Made by a program: the position numbers and the translations under genes
In this document: positions 1 to 9,509 of the stretch, one piece after another
How positions within the stretch are numbered: the stretch's first letter is position 1
Layout of the letters: the number at the start of each line of letters is the position of its first letter
The notes under the pieces: generated by a model
Databases searched by the model: none
The model's input: the letters and a program-made list of their open reading frames with translations, nothing else
Told to the model about the DNA's origin: nothing
From: Amblyomma americanum
Taxonomy: Eukaryota > Arthropoda > Arachnida > Ixodida > Ixodidae
NCBI RefSeq assembly: GCF_052857255.1
Contig: NC_135500.1
Location: 164,335,183 to 164,399,182 of the forward strand
Reading direction: 5' to 3'
Length of the DNA: 64,000 bases

Positions 1-1929
1 TCTGAAAGCTATGACTTCTTTTTTCTGGAGGATCGCGTGCCCAGTGCACAGGCCTCGCATGTCCTCGGTTCCGTACAGCAGGTGCGTCCATAATATTGCC
101 ACTTACTATTACCAGTTAACGGTGCCTAGTGTTCCCAGAAACCTGGCACGAAGGATAAAACGCCATTTTACTAAGTGCTGACGCTTTCGAAACCAATACA
201 TCTTCCCCTGTTCGCAAACAATCTGGCATATCAGACAAGCAAGCGGAGCGTGGACACGTCGAAAAAAGAAACGACTTAGTTGGCAAAAGCGCCCCTTTCG
301 GTCCGGTCTCGTTGCTGGGCGGAGCGGCGCTGAGCCCTCCGACGATATGAATTGTCTCCCTGAAATCTCACAGTAGCGATATTTAGATGAGACCCAAGTA
401 CTCAGCACTCCTCAATACACGGACCCACAAACCTTAGAGAACTGAAAAATTACGTCAGTTGTCCGGCAAACTTGCACTTCGGACAATTTCTTGTAGATAT
501 AAAACAAGCCTACTCCGTACAGTACGCAGACAGTGAATTTCTGCCAACCGCTTGAAGCGTGGGACCTCTCACTGGAAGGGCGTTTTGTCAAAATGATTAT
601 TTGAGACCTCGGCACCGGGTACTGCCTTCTAAAGACCATTTGCTCAAGTAACTACCGTACACTACGAAAGTCTGCGAACACTAGGAAGCGTAGGAACGAG
701 CGTTGCGCTGGGCTGGGCGATTTTTCTTTCAAGTCCGGAGATTTCAAATTTGTCTCGTTTCGATTAAGTTCGGAATGACAAACACCTGATATCATTGCTA
801 GAACGTTTAACCCAGAGTTAGCGTAGTACGGACCAACGAGTGAGATTAGCATCGTTAGAAACAGCTGTACTCAAAGTTGCTGGTAATTAAACGCGTTTTA
901 TGGCGCATCGAATCATATTCACGCACAGGGAACTTGAATGAAACAAACAAAGCCTCCTTTCGGATTGGGCACGAGGGCGCTCGAACGAGGTATGTTGTGA
1001 TTTCGTGTTGGGGTACACCTGCACTGTTCGACTATGCTTCTGGCATGCGCTTCTGAGCAGTCTCCTTCCTGAGCGACGCTAACTTCACGAACACGGTTTT
1101 CTGCACCGGAATGGACTGAATTCCTAATGAGAAGTTCTCCAGCGATCACATGCCATTTGTGTCGTTGAGCGCTCGATCGATCATAGCTCAAGTACGATTC
1201 GTTCGAGAGCCCATACAGCAAACTAATTGCTCCCTTGTTCCCCGAAAAATACGCGAGCGCACGAACCATGCTTTCAACCAAGTTCACGAAGCAGATCCTG
1301 CCAGGGCTTCACGTGTGTCGATTTATGCACCACTCCAAAACACGCTTTTCACCGCTGTTCTCTATTCGAAAAGTAGGATAAATATTTGCCTCTGGCCTTC
1401 TACGATAGATTAGAGAAGTCCACTGCGCGGAAGCTTGACAGAATTGAGAAAAACACAGCAAACTTTGCTTGCACGAGATCTGATCCGCTGCACCACCCGG
1501 CCAACAGCTGAATGTTTTGCCAACTAAGCCAAGCCACGTCCTTCTCCTCACCTTCGTTACGTCATGCGTGACGTAGGCCGGGAGGATTTTATCCACGGAG
1601 TTTGTTTTGTTGCGCGGCGCATGCAGTGAGAAAAGCTCCAAGAAAAGAAATTGGTTGGAGAATACAATCTCTCTCATTGGACCTGGTCTCTAAAGTTAGA
1701 AGCAAATATTTACGAATATCTTTAACCGCAATTACCTCTGAAATATCCCGTCCAAGAGTTATCTGGCTAGAGCATGAAGGTAAAAAAATATTACATGGAC
1801 ACCTAATACCATTGTGTTGGCACAGCAATAGCATTAGCAGCTGTTGATGCCTTTACAGAAAGTGCCGTCATTTCTGGTCTAGTGACGCGAGTTCCCTCTC
1901 GAGCCAAAGACTTTTTTCCGATGAGGCTG
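1..1929. other. Non-coding stretch, no gene seen
   Basis: I see no recognisable gene, RNA or repeat here. Open frames of up to 122 codons occur on both strands, but they are short, overlap in several frames and match no family I know. The 14-base string CAAGCGGAGCGTGG near 243 recurs near 2410. That hints at a dispersed repeat, but a match this short could be chance. Confidence 0.5.
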
Positions 1930-2640
1930 CTAATACAACCGCATTAAAAGTGTTAGACAGATTAAAGACAATGCAGCTAGCGACAAGATAATAAAGAAAG
2001 AGGCAAAACTAAGAGAGAGAGAGAGAGAGAGAGAGAGAAATGTGGCGCACAGATTAGAGAAAAACACGATTTGTTGATAGCCAATCAGAAATGGAGTATC
2101 TCTAACTTTGGCAAGACATGTAATGCGCAAACCATATCTTGTATTCTGTGCCACGATAACTGAGCGAAGGCGCTTGCTTCTGCTCACGTCTTCCCATGGA
2201 TTAGCATTTTCTGTCTTCGCGAGCGTCGTTGCCCATGGAAGGAGGCTGTTCTTGCTTTGCGTGGCACGTGCAGTCCTTCGTGGCATGTCCCGCGGCCGAG
2301 TCGCACTGTCTGGCATCGTGACGTATAGCGACTTTATCGTGACGCGATGTGGAGCGGACATGACGAAGGCATAACTGTGGCCCAGATAAAGTCGAATATT
2401 ATCGCTTGCAAGCGGAGCGTGGGGAGTGGCGAAGTTGCCGGTTTTTAAAACCAATTTTTTCTCAGATTTTTTTTTTAAGCTCACGAATTTTTCGGACTGT
2501 TGAATACTCAAACCATTATCCGGGTCCCGCCCGATCCGGAAAATAAGTAGGCGACTGCTGCATTTAGTAATAGTTGATTTGCTGAACGAGTAATATAGTT
2601 CAATTTCTAAATTATTCCATCGACTCAAATACGTTGTCAA
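1930..2640 (-). CDS. Uncharacterised 236-codon open frame, doubtful
   Basis: This is the longest uninterrupted ATG-started frame I see that is not explained by a known repeat (236 codons). I do not recognise it. The N-terminal third is rich in Ser and Lys and the middle is rich in Arg and Thr. The last 40 residues form a hydrophobic Leu/Ser/Phe stretch, partly created by the (GA)n microsatellite at 2012-2038 read as Leu-Ser repeats. There is no convincing domain, no splice structure and no promoter. A repeat-made coding end argues against a real protein. It may instead be a chance frame or the decayed ORF of a repeat. Length is the only support. Confidence 0.12.
   Translation of the reverse strand: MTTYLSRWNNLEIELYYSFSKSTITKCSSRLLIFRIGRDPDNGLSIQQSEKFVSLKKKSEKKLVLKTGNFATPHAPLASDNIRLYLGHSYAFVMSAPHRVTIKSLYVTMPDSATRPRDMPRRTARATQSKNSLLPWATTLAKTENANPWEDVSRSKRLRSVIVAQNTRYGLRITCLAKVRDTPFLIGYQQIVFFSNLCATFLSLSLSLSLSFASFFIILSLAALSLICLTLLMRLY
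2012..2038. repeat. (GA)n dinucleotide microsatellite
   Basis: About 13 uninterrupted GA units. It lies inside the doubtful minus-strand frame and codes its Leu-Ser run. Confidence 0.95.
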
Positions 2641-2649
2641 GTTTCCGCA

Positions 2650-4930
2650 TACTTTTCGAATAACTGGCGCGAAGAATGATCGTCGATTTTTTGTTCGACG
2701 AAATTTTCAAACATTGGCTCCCCTCCGATGCACCGTAGCTTGCAGCCGTTACCAGTATGCACAGAGGGAAGGACGTTGCACGTGGTCGATTTGTGTGGAG
2801 GCGTTCATAACATTCATACATTTCTCCCGAGATTAGGCGACGCGGCAGAATTTAAGCTAGGTTTAGCAAACACTGCCGCCAATCGCAGTCTCGGATGCCT
2901 CACAGCTCGCGTTTCTCTCACCTACCAGAATTTTATGTTAGTTCGTTCGCTGTTGCAGTCAGTAGCAATGTATCTTCCTACACAATAGATATGAAAAAGT
3001 CAGAGTTAATATAATTACTCCATGCCACTCTCTCCTTGTGAAGCTCAGTCACGCATTTTTTAATAGCTATACTTATATTGGTAACGCTATCAGTTAAAGT
3101 GCCGCTTCTAGCACTTTGCTCTTTGCGCTCGCACACAACAATAAGTGAACATTCGAGCAAAAATTTGAGCGAATATTCGCCATTTGCTACGAATCACTTA
3201 TTCTTACGAATATTGGATCCCTATTCGACTCAGTTCATTCTCTATTCAATTCCTATTCCAATAAGCAGTTAGATATGCTAACCCTATTCGTTGTGGTTTT
3301 GAAAAAGTACTAATCGCCCACCGCTTCTCGTCGCTCCTTGCGCATATGTGTGATTAGTCGTGCGTGTTGCCTGTTTACTGAACCTCAACTTATGTTTTCA
3401 CGTTGCAAGCAGCGACAAGGGTGTTCTTTCCTCCTGCTCGCCGTATCTGTTTTAGGTACTTTAAATGCTCTAACGAATACAAAAAAAAAACAATGTTCTC
3501 GGATCCTTAATTAAAAACCAAAATTAGGCATTTTTCTTTCGGGAATGTTCAGGATCTTTAATTCGAAACCAAAGTAAGCAGTTTTCTTTCGGGAAAGGCC
3601 AAGTCTACATCGCTGTCACTAATATCAAACACAAAGAAAGATAACCCGCTACCAGAATGCGAACCAAGACGGATATTTAAGCGCGTTCATAGCATTGTTT
3701 CATCTATAGGAAAGAGAAGATCATTTGCGGTGAACTGGAGAAGCGCGCTAAAACAAGAAGAGGGCTAATGCGGACTGGTTGGTACATAAGCAGCGTGAAG
3801 TTAAGCTCCTCGCTTAACCCCTCCCTGGGTCGGACTGTTGCATGCATCGGCATTGATAAGCTCGAAAACTGTAGCTTCCTGTGATCAAGAAACGGCCCAT
3901 CAAACACAAAGAGACCATGTCTAAGAGCGGCTATACGTTGCAAACCACTTTTAAAATAAGGCGGAAAGCACTTAAGACGCGGAAAAGTTTTTTTTTAAAG
4001 AATAATCGTTTCTGCTAGATATATATGAGAAACCGGTTTCCTTATTAAACGCCCGTCCATAACTCACAGAACTTTGAGCTCAGAAAACCAAAGTTTTATC
4101 CTTAACGGCCGGGAAATGAGTGAAGAGATAAGTAAGGAACGGAGGAAAGCCTTGTCTTGGTAAAAAGAAGGTAGAAAAAAATGACCCCCAAAGATTTCGC
4201 CGCTAAGGGGCAGGTAGGGTTTTTTACCACTAGTGAGAGCGAACCCAGAAGCTATTAAGGCTTCTCAAGCAAATAGGTTGTGATTTAAAGAAAATAATGG
4301 CCTGCGTTGGCGGCGCACCTCTCATCTCAGCTGCGAAATAGTACGCGCAAGATGAACCCCGCGAATTATTTCTCAGCAATAAGTATTTTTCCATAATATT
4401 CAGCATGTGCAGCTTTGCACTCAGTAAAACCAAACCACTGACATTAAACTGCTACCACAGTTTCCGGTATACAGTCCTCCGTCATTATATGTACAAATGC
4501 TGAGATATTACGCATTGCGGGCTATCTACAGGTGCGGACTATAAAGCTACTTTTATTTTGCAATATCTCGGGATATGACATAGCATTGCCAGCATTATTA
4601 CGAGCTTTTTTGTGATACCTTCGCTGCACGAGTACATAATATTTGTATGCGTTAGTTGCACACCTGGCTCCTACAAGGTTTGTGGCAAAGGCGGACAATT
4701 TGTTTTTAAAAAGTTCCTTTCAGCAAATGAGGCCCGCGGACTATACACTCGGTGCTGACTGTACACCGGTAATTACGGTAGTTGCGCAGCTTTAGTAATT
4801 TCCATTAGCTGCAGCAACAAGAGTTCGCCGAGTTTTCAAACAATCTTTCTTGCTGTTTATTCGAATCGTCCCGACCTTTGAATATATTCGCATTCCTTTT
4901 CGGTCCATGCAAACCAACATTTATTCTTTC
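2650..4930. other. Non-coding stretch with AT-rich TATTCG-type repeat trace
   Basis: No gene recognised. Between about 3140 and 3270 the DNA is rich in TATTCG and GAATATT words, such as GCGAATATTCGCC near 3170. This resembles the AT-rich repeat seen again at 8.2 and 9.1-9.5 kb. Two near-identical short blocks ending TTTTCTTTCGGGAA lie near 3532-3546 and 3580-3594, suggesting a small local duplication. The rest shows nothing I can support. Confidence 0.4.
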
Positions 4931-4935
4931 TTCTC

Positions 4936-5029
4936 GAGTGAGTGAGTGAGTGAGTGAGTGAGTGAGTGAGTGAGTGAGTGAGTGAGTGAGTGAGTGAGTG
5001 AGTGAGTGAGTGAGTGAGTGAGTGAGTGA
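4936..5029 (-). repeat. (TCAC)n / (GTGA)n tail of the adjacent LINE
   Basis: About 23 units of a 4-bp repeat, nearly perfect over 94 bp. On the minus strand it immediately follows the LINE 3' UTR, which contains CAATAAAGTTTATTCAC. Some non-LTR elements end in short tandem repeats instead of poly(A), so this microsatellite is best read as the retrotransposition tail, possibly expanded later by slippage. Confidence 0.9.
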
Positions 5030-5121
5030 ATAAACTTTATTGTCCAACATAAAAGGCTTCTTCCCTGCCCCAGGTCTTCCCCCCTAGAGGAGAGGCACCC
5101 TAACGCAGGTGGGAATCCGCT

Positions 5122-5650
5122 TCAGATGCTGTCCGAAATCCCTTGGGTCTCGGCGGCCTCTTCAGCCAGTCGAACAGCTAGCAGCTGGTGTTCCGGGGTT
5201 GGGCTTTCCAGCAAGGCCTCCCAGGCTTCCCTACTATTAATTTTGTTTGCCCTGCCTGGGGAATGCAAACACTCCCCTATTATGTGGTCCAGGGTACCCC
5301 TCTCCCCGCAAATCCTGCAGCTCTCATCTTCAAAATCTGGGATTATATACTTATTCAAGACACGATTTGGATAAGTATCTGCTTGCAGACACCTCCATGC
5401 CGTCATCTGTTTTCCGTCTAGAGTCTTGTCTGGAGGGGGGAGTTTCAGACGCTGCCTTCTATAATATTGCGTCACATCATAATACGACAGCAGACGCCCT
5501 TCTCTGTTGTAGCCCTCCTCGGCTTGCTCATTCCGACCTGCTCGGCAGTACAGGTCTCGAGCCAGGTTGTGAGCAGCCTCGTTGCCACTTACAGATTCGT
5601 GCGCCGGCGTCCAAATTAGATAGATTATCCTATCAAATTCTCTTTGTCTT
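5122..5650 (-). pseudogene. LINE ORF2 C-terminus: end of RNase H and Cys/His motif
   Basis: Continuation of the same ORF2 after a one-base-type frame break. It reads through the RNase H histidine segment (LIWTPAHESVSGNEAAHNLA) and on to a C-terminal region with a zinc-knuckle-like pattern, CRICGERGTLDHIIGEC (C-x2-C, then His and Cys). The frame ends at 5122, followed by the 3' UTR. An ATG-started subframe begins at 5475, but that Met is internal to the ancestral protein and is not a real start. The low divergence and intact frame agree with recent activity of the family. Confidence 0.85.
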
Positions 5651-6464
5651 AAGTTTTGAGTGTCATGGGAGATATCCTCCCGCTACCAAAATTCTGAATT
5701 GCCGTTTTACTGTCGCTCAACACATACGTGGCCTTTGTGCCGACGCAAGCAAGAGCTATTGCAACCTCCTCTGCCACACCAATATCATCACTCTTAACCG
5801 ATAATGTCGAGATTTGGCCCCCTCCCCCGTCCACCACTACCGCTAAGGTGCCTTCTCCTCTTTTTCCGCCCGCCGCATACACAAATGCGACCTGCTCCCT
5901 CGGCTTCTTTGAATATATGCGTTCCAGCGCCTCCGCCCTTTTCTGCCTTCTCTTTTTATTATATTCTGGTTGCATGTTTCTCGGCAGAGGGGGAACTCTA
6001 AGGCACTCTCGTGCCTTCCATCCTATGGTGGCCTGGCTGCCCCTCCCCCTCTCCGGATTCAGCCCCGCTTTTTCCAAAATTGTCCTCCCCACCCTTGTGG
6101 TGCTGAGCCTTTCTAACTGCGAGACATTTACCGCTTCAATCAGTTCCACCAAAGTATTATGCATTCCCATAGAAAACAATCTCTCCGTGGACGCCGTCAT
6201 AGGCAGCCCCAGAGCCCTCTTGATACACTTTCTCAGAAGCGCATCAAATTTCCCCCTTTCTGCCGCCTTTAAGTTCAAGTAAGGTGTCGCATAGCTCACC
6301 CTACTTGTAATAAAGGCCTGAACCAATTTAATCAAATTTTTTTCTCTAAGACCCCCATTCTTACTTGAGATTCTCCTAAGGAGACCCAAAGTCTGCATGG
6401 CGTAGCCTTCCAACTTTTTGATGGTAACTGTATTCTGGCCATTCGCCTGCAGGTGTAAGCCCAT
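5649..6464 (-). pseudogene. LINE ORF2 fragment: RT/connection end and N-terminal half of RNase H
   Basis: This frame has 271 codons. Residues 1-170 are the RT thumb/connection-like region of the ORF2 polyprotein. Around residue 165 the element-typical linker LPRNMQPEYNKKRRQKRAEAL precedes an RNase H domain. In it the acidic Glu sits in AEEVAIALA and the next Asp in LSDSKTAIQNF. The first catalytic Asp, expected in a VDAA-type strand and present in the related copy at 31.2 kb as NVDAPEYP, is a Tyr here (FVYAAGG), so this RNase H is probably inactive. The frame ends at a stop after SPMTLKT. The DNA then continues in the next frame as LRQREFDRIIYLIWTPAHE, so a single indel near 5650 separates this piece from the next. 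The product would act on RNA/DNA hybrids during retrotransposition. Confidence 0.85.
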
Positions 6465-6469
6465 GCTCT

Positions 6470-8185
6470 TTCTTCTTCTCTTTCCCTTTCCCAGTAGAGA
6501 ATAGCAGGATTACATTCCCCATGTCAACATCTCGGCCTTTATTTCAAGTAAATCGCTGACCTTTCTTTTACTCCTCTTTTCGCTGCCTTGCTGCCTCCAA
6601 CGATATACTCTAGACTCTAACCAATATACTCTAGGCGAACAGCTGCACCCAGAATATTACACGGGACCTTTCCAACTAGACTCATCACTCTGAAATCGCG
6701 CAGTTTATAGAAATGTGTTTATTAAGACATGATGATGCACGGTCGTGCCCCTTTTTTTGCGATCCGCAAGCAATATGAGGGTACCTCGTGCATGCTCACC
6801 CCAATGGACGGCGGTAAATCCTCTGCACTTGGCCATTTTTAAAGCTTTATCCGCAGGCAAATACCCTGGAAACCAATGACAAGAACCGCGCTTAACTGCA
6901 ATTCAAACTTGTTTGCCAGACGTCCATGAACACCGAGACCTGTCTTTTTGCCGCCGTTAGTTCATATTAAATAGAAATATGCGCTTTTATCAAAATAGTG
7001 TGCGGCCGTCTGTCAATGTTTTTTATTTTCGTCAAACAGTGTCGAGTCAGAGTTAACAGGAACGGTTAACAGGAACGTCCCTGTTAGGAGCTTCGCTTCT
7101 TTCCTTTATTCTTTAATGTTTTAAGCGCGTGTTTCTATTTTCTGTCAAAAAATGAACGTAACCCTACTCCTAATAATCCTAATCCTGCGTTTTCGAACGC
7201 GCAGTAGATTGTAAAAACTTCGTTTCGCCATTTAAAAATTCTACCTCGCATTCACTGCAGTCAATTGACAGCCTTTTTAATTTATAAGGATATGGATACT
7301 GTGTATGGCTTCTTGACGATGAGGGCATAAAACAGCTGCTATATTGTCGTTGTGTGTTTTTTCTGGTGCTGTTAGCCGCGTCTTCAAAGGCAAGCCCATG
7401 GGCGTACAGTTCACTGTCGCACTGATGTTCCTCGTCGTGCTCTAAGCCTACCTGAGACATAAAAAATAAAGAAAAACACGCGACGTGTAAGCTTTAATTC
7501 TGATAAAATAGTTCACATAATGTAGTTTTGAGGATACGGAAACCATCCCGTTCATTTCGGTTTTACTTAAACGTCTCAGAGCACAGCTTGCACGTCGGAA
7601 TTTATTCCCTGTAAAGGCCACAAGATCCCACTGAATCAAATGTGCGCCAGCACGCACAAATTTCCTAAATAGCTGCGGTAACCGGGAGCTAGTTTTTTTC
7701 TCTCAGAACATTTTCTTGGGCAGTGTCGCCTTTATTCTTAACATGCGATGGCCGTGTTTTTTCTAAACTAAAATGTACAAGCGGGGTGCAAGATGGAGGT
7801 TACAAATTTCTCATGTACAAAATTGAATTAGAAGAGAATTGTACCGCGCTTTCTATTTCATGTAATTATTGTCGTTACTCTAGCCCAGATGCCACGGAAG
7901 TAAATTTTCATCTTCCTAATTTTCTTTCCCATTGAAAAATAGACCATCTCTTCCTTTCACAGAGTTTTGTCAGGAACCAATAAACCATAAATAAAGTACT
8001 GATCCTTCATATTTACCATCTCTCAGAGAACAATGCCACAAAACGAAATTTCTTTGTTTGCCGTGTAAATTTGTTTCTAGATCCTTTCGTTAAAATTACG
8101 ACCAAAGAATCAAACCGTCAGCTCGCCTCGATAATCAGCACCACTGACGTGCCAGCACCAAGACTGCAATTGAAGAACATTCTTC
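6470..8185. other. Non-coding stretch, no gene seen
   Basis: Pyrimidine-rich DNA flanks the LINE truncation point and gives way to AT-rich DNA. A short repeated word, GTTAACAGGAACG, occurs as a near-tandem pair around 7054-7077. Open frames of 70-93 codons (7179-7460 and 7448-7657 on the minus strand) match nothing known. Confidence 0.45.
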
Positions 8186-8235
8186 CAGGGGCGTGCGTAT
8201 GGTATATTTTTTGAACCGAATCAAATACGAATAGC

Positions 8236-8562
8236 CCGGCACCCGCCACGGTGGCTCAGTTGTTAGGGCGCTCGACTACTGATCCGGAGTTCCCGGGTTC
8301 GAACCCGACCGCGGCGGCTGCGTTTTTATGCAGACAAAACGCTAAGGCGCCCGTGTGCTGTGCGATGTCAGTGCACGTTAAAGATCCCCAGGTGGTCGAA
8401 TTTATTCCGCAGCCCTCCACAACGGGCACCTCTTCCTTTTTTTATTCTTTCACTCCCTCCTTTGTCCCTTCCCTTACGGCGCGGTTCTGGTGTCCGTCGA
8501 TATGCGAGACAGATACTGTGCCATTTCCTTTCCCCAAAAACCAATTAATATTATTATTATTA
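8236..8562 (+). mobile_element. Full-length tRNA-derived tick SINE
   Basis: The head looks like a tRNA with an RNA polymerase III A box (TGGCTCAGTTGTTAGG, 8252-8267) and B box (GGTTCGAACCC, 8296-8306). The body has the tick SINE motif CACGTTAAAGATCCCCAGG and CCCTCCAC, then a pyrimidine-rich segment and the end CCCCAAAAACCAATTA followed by an ATT repeat. It is nonautonomous and depends on a partner LINE for mobility. Flanks TAGCCCGGC (8232-8240) and TACCCGGC (8561-8568) may be a diverged target duplication. The short frames through it are not genes. Confidence 0.88.
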
Positions 8563-9294
8563 CCCGGCCTTTCTACCCAATCGAATGAATCAAACATTTT
8601 CATGATTATTCGCTGCCTGCAAGAAATATTCTTACAAAAACTATTCTAAACAGCAGACCACAAACTGCAGCGTTAAAGCTCGTGAAGCTAAAGCTGCAGC
8701 TGTCGAACGACGCAGCAATGATCTCCACCAGGGGGCATGACCGTCATGTCTACACACGCAGAAAAGATACCTCTTTCTATTGATGGCGACAGAAAACAAA
8801 CCAGTTCCCTATATCAGTTCATAAGCGACAGTTAAGAGCCATGATATACAAAACTGGGCATCAGGCAGCGCTCGCAAAAACTGCCTCACCCTCGCCGCAT
8901 CGCTCAGCCCTGAAGGCCGTAAGTATTAATATCATAAACGTCGTCACACGAAATGACACAGTCCGGGCGGTGAAACCTTCTTCTTGCGCAGTCCGCTGAT
9001 GGCCACTAGGTGGCGATCAGTGCAGCAGACCCATCTCGGCAGCATGCTCTGAGACCTCAGAGTGGACCCTGTTTCTAGGACAGACATTCAAGGAAACTAC
9101 GATAGGCCATACAGGAACTTCGTGCCAGTTATTCGAAAACTATTCGTGAACTTCAGGACTTATTCGATTCGTTTCGAGCAATTTTAAGCATGCACTATTT
9201 TATTCCTTCAGCGAATCTAATACGAGAATAATCAATTTTCGCATCACAGCTTTCGTTCTTTGACTTACTGCTCTCCTCCATGCATACTTGAAGA

Positions 9295-9420
9295 CGCAAG
9301 CTGCTGCCCGCGGCCACCCCTAAAGAAGGAGCCACCCGGCTCCGAAACGTTGGGTTTCAAATTAAAGGCTTGGTCGCAGATGTGTTAGAGTTTGTTATAA
9401 GACTTCAAGCCCAACCAGAC
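9295..9420 (+). ncRNA. Hammerhead-ribozyme-like relic, probably from a Penelope-like element
   Basis: The sequence at 9320-9348 has the order of a minimal hammerhead core: box 1 CTAAAGA (consensus CTGANGA, one change), a perfect 6-bp stem GGAGCC/GGCTCC closed by ACCC, then GAAAC. Penelope-like retroelements are known to carry hammerhead motifs in their terminal repeats. Helix I pairing is not evident and box 1 is mutated, so activity is unlikely. I call it a relic; the host element here is too decayed to show coding. Confidence 0.5.
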
Positions 9421-9509
9421 AGGCAAATCTGTTAAAATGTTTAGTGTTTTTTTTTACAATATTCAATTCATTGTTTAAAAATTTTGAATATTCGTACACT
9501 CCTGCATTC

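Larger units (their letters stand above)
5030..6464 (-). mobile_element. 5'-truncated non-LTR retrotransposon (LINE, RNase H-bearing, probably I-like clade)
   Basis: On the minus strand this segment carries the C-terminal part of an ORF2: end of the reverse transcriptase/connection region, a ribonuclease H domain, a C-terminal Cys/His motif, a short 3' UTR and a (TCAC)n tail. The upstream end of similarity appears at about 6462, where the frame opens with GLHLQANGQN. Beyond it a pyrimidine-rich sequence of unrelated look begins, so the copy is 5' truncated, as expected for target-primed reverse transcription. Apart from one frame break near 5650 the reading is intact over about 440 codons, so the insertion is fairly young. 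An RNase H downstream of RT is known from the I-like group. The clade assignment is inference. Confidence 0.85.
8186..9508. repeat. Possible AT-rich foldback repeat with nested SINE
   Basis: The left edge reads GGGGCGTGCGTATGGTATAT followed by AATCAAATACGAATA. The right edge, on the opposite strand, reads AGGAGTGTACGAATATTC followed by AT-rich TTTTAAACAATG. Both have the form AGGRGYGTRCG plus AT-rich TTCGAA-type DNA, as if they were the two ends of one inverted-repeat element. Inside lie a SINE (8236-8562) and more TATTCG-rich DNA at 9130-9240. Divergence is high and the ends are approximate, so a single element is only a hypothesis. Confidence 0.3.

Noticed and set aside
243..2424. Shared 14-bp word at about 243 and 2410 as ends of an element
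   Set aside because: Same orientation, too short, and no flanking similarity was found.
5126..6282. Plus-strand frames of 82-185 codons at 5.1-6.3 kb
   Set aside because: They are antisense shadows of the minus-strand LINE ORF2.
8251..8306. Functional tRNA gene at the A/B boxes
   Set aside because: Promoter boxes are present, but the flanks do not fold into acceptor and anticodon arms, and the SINE body follows. It is a SINE head.
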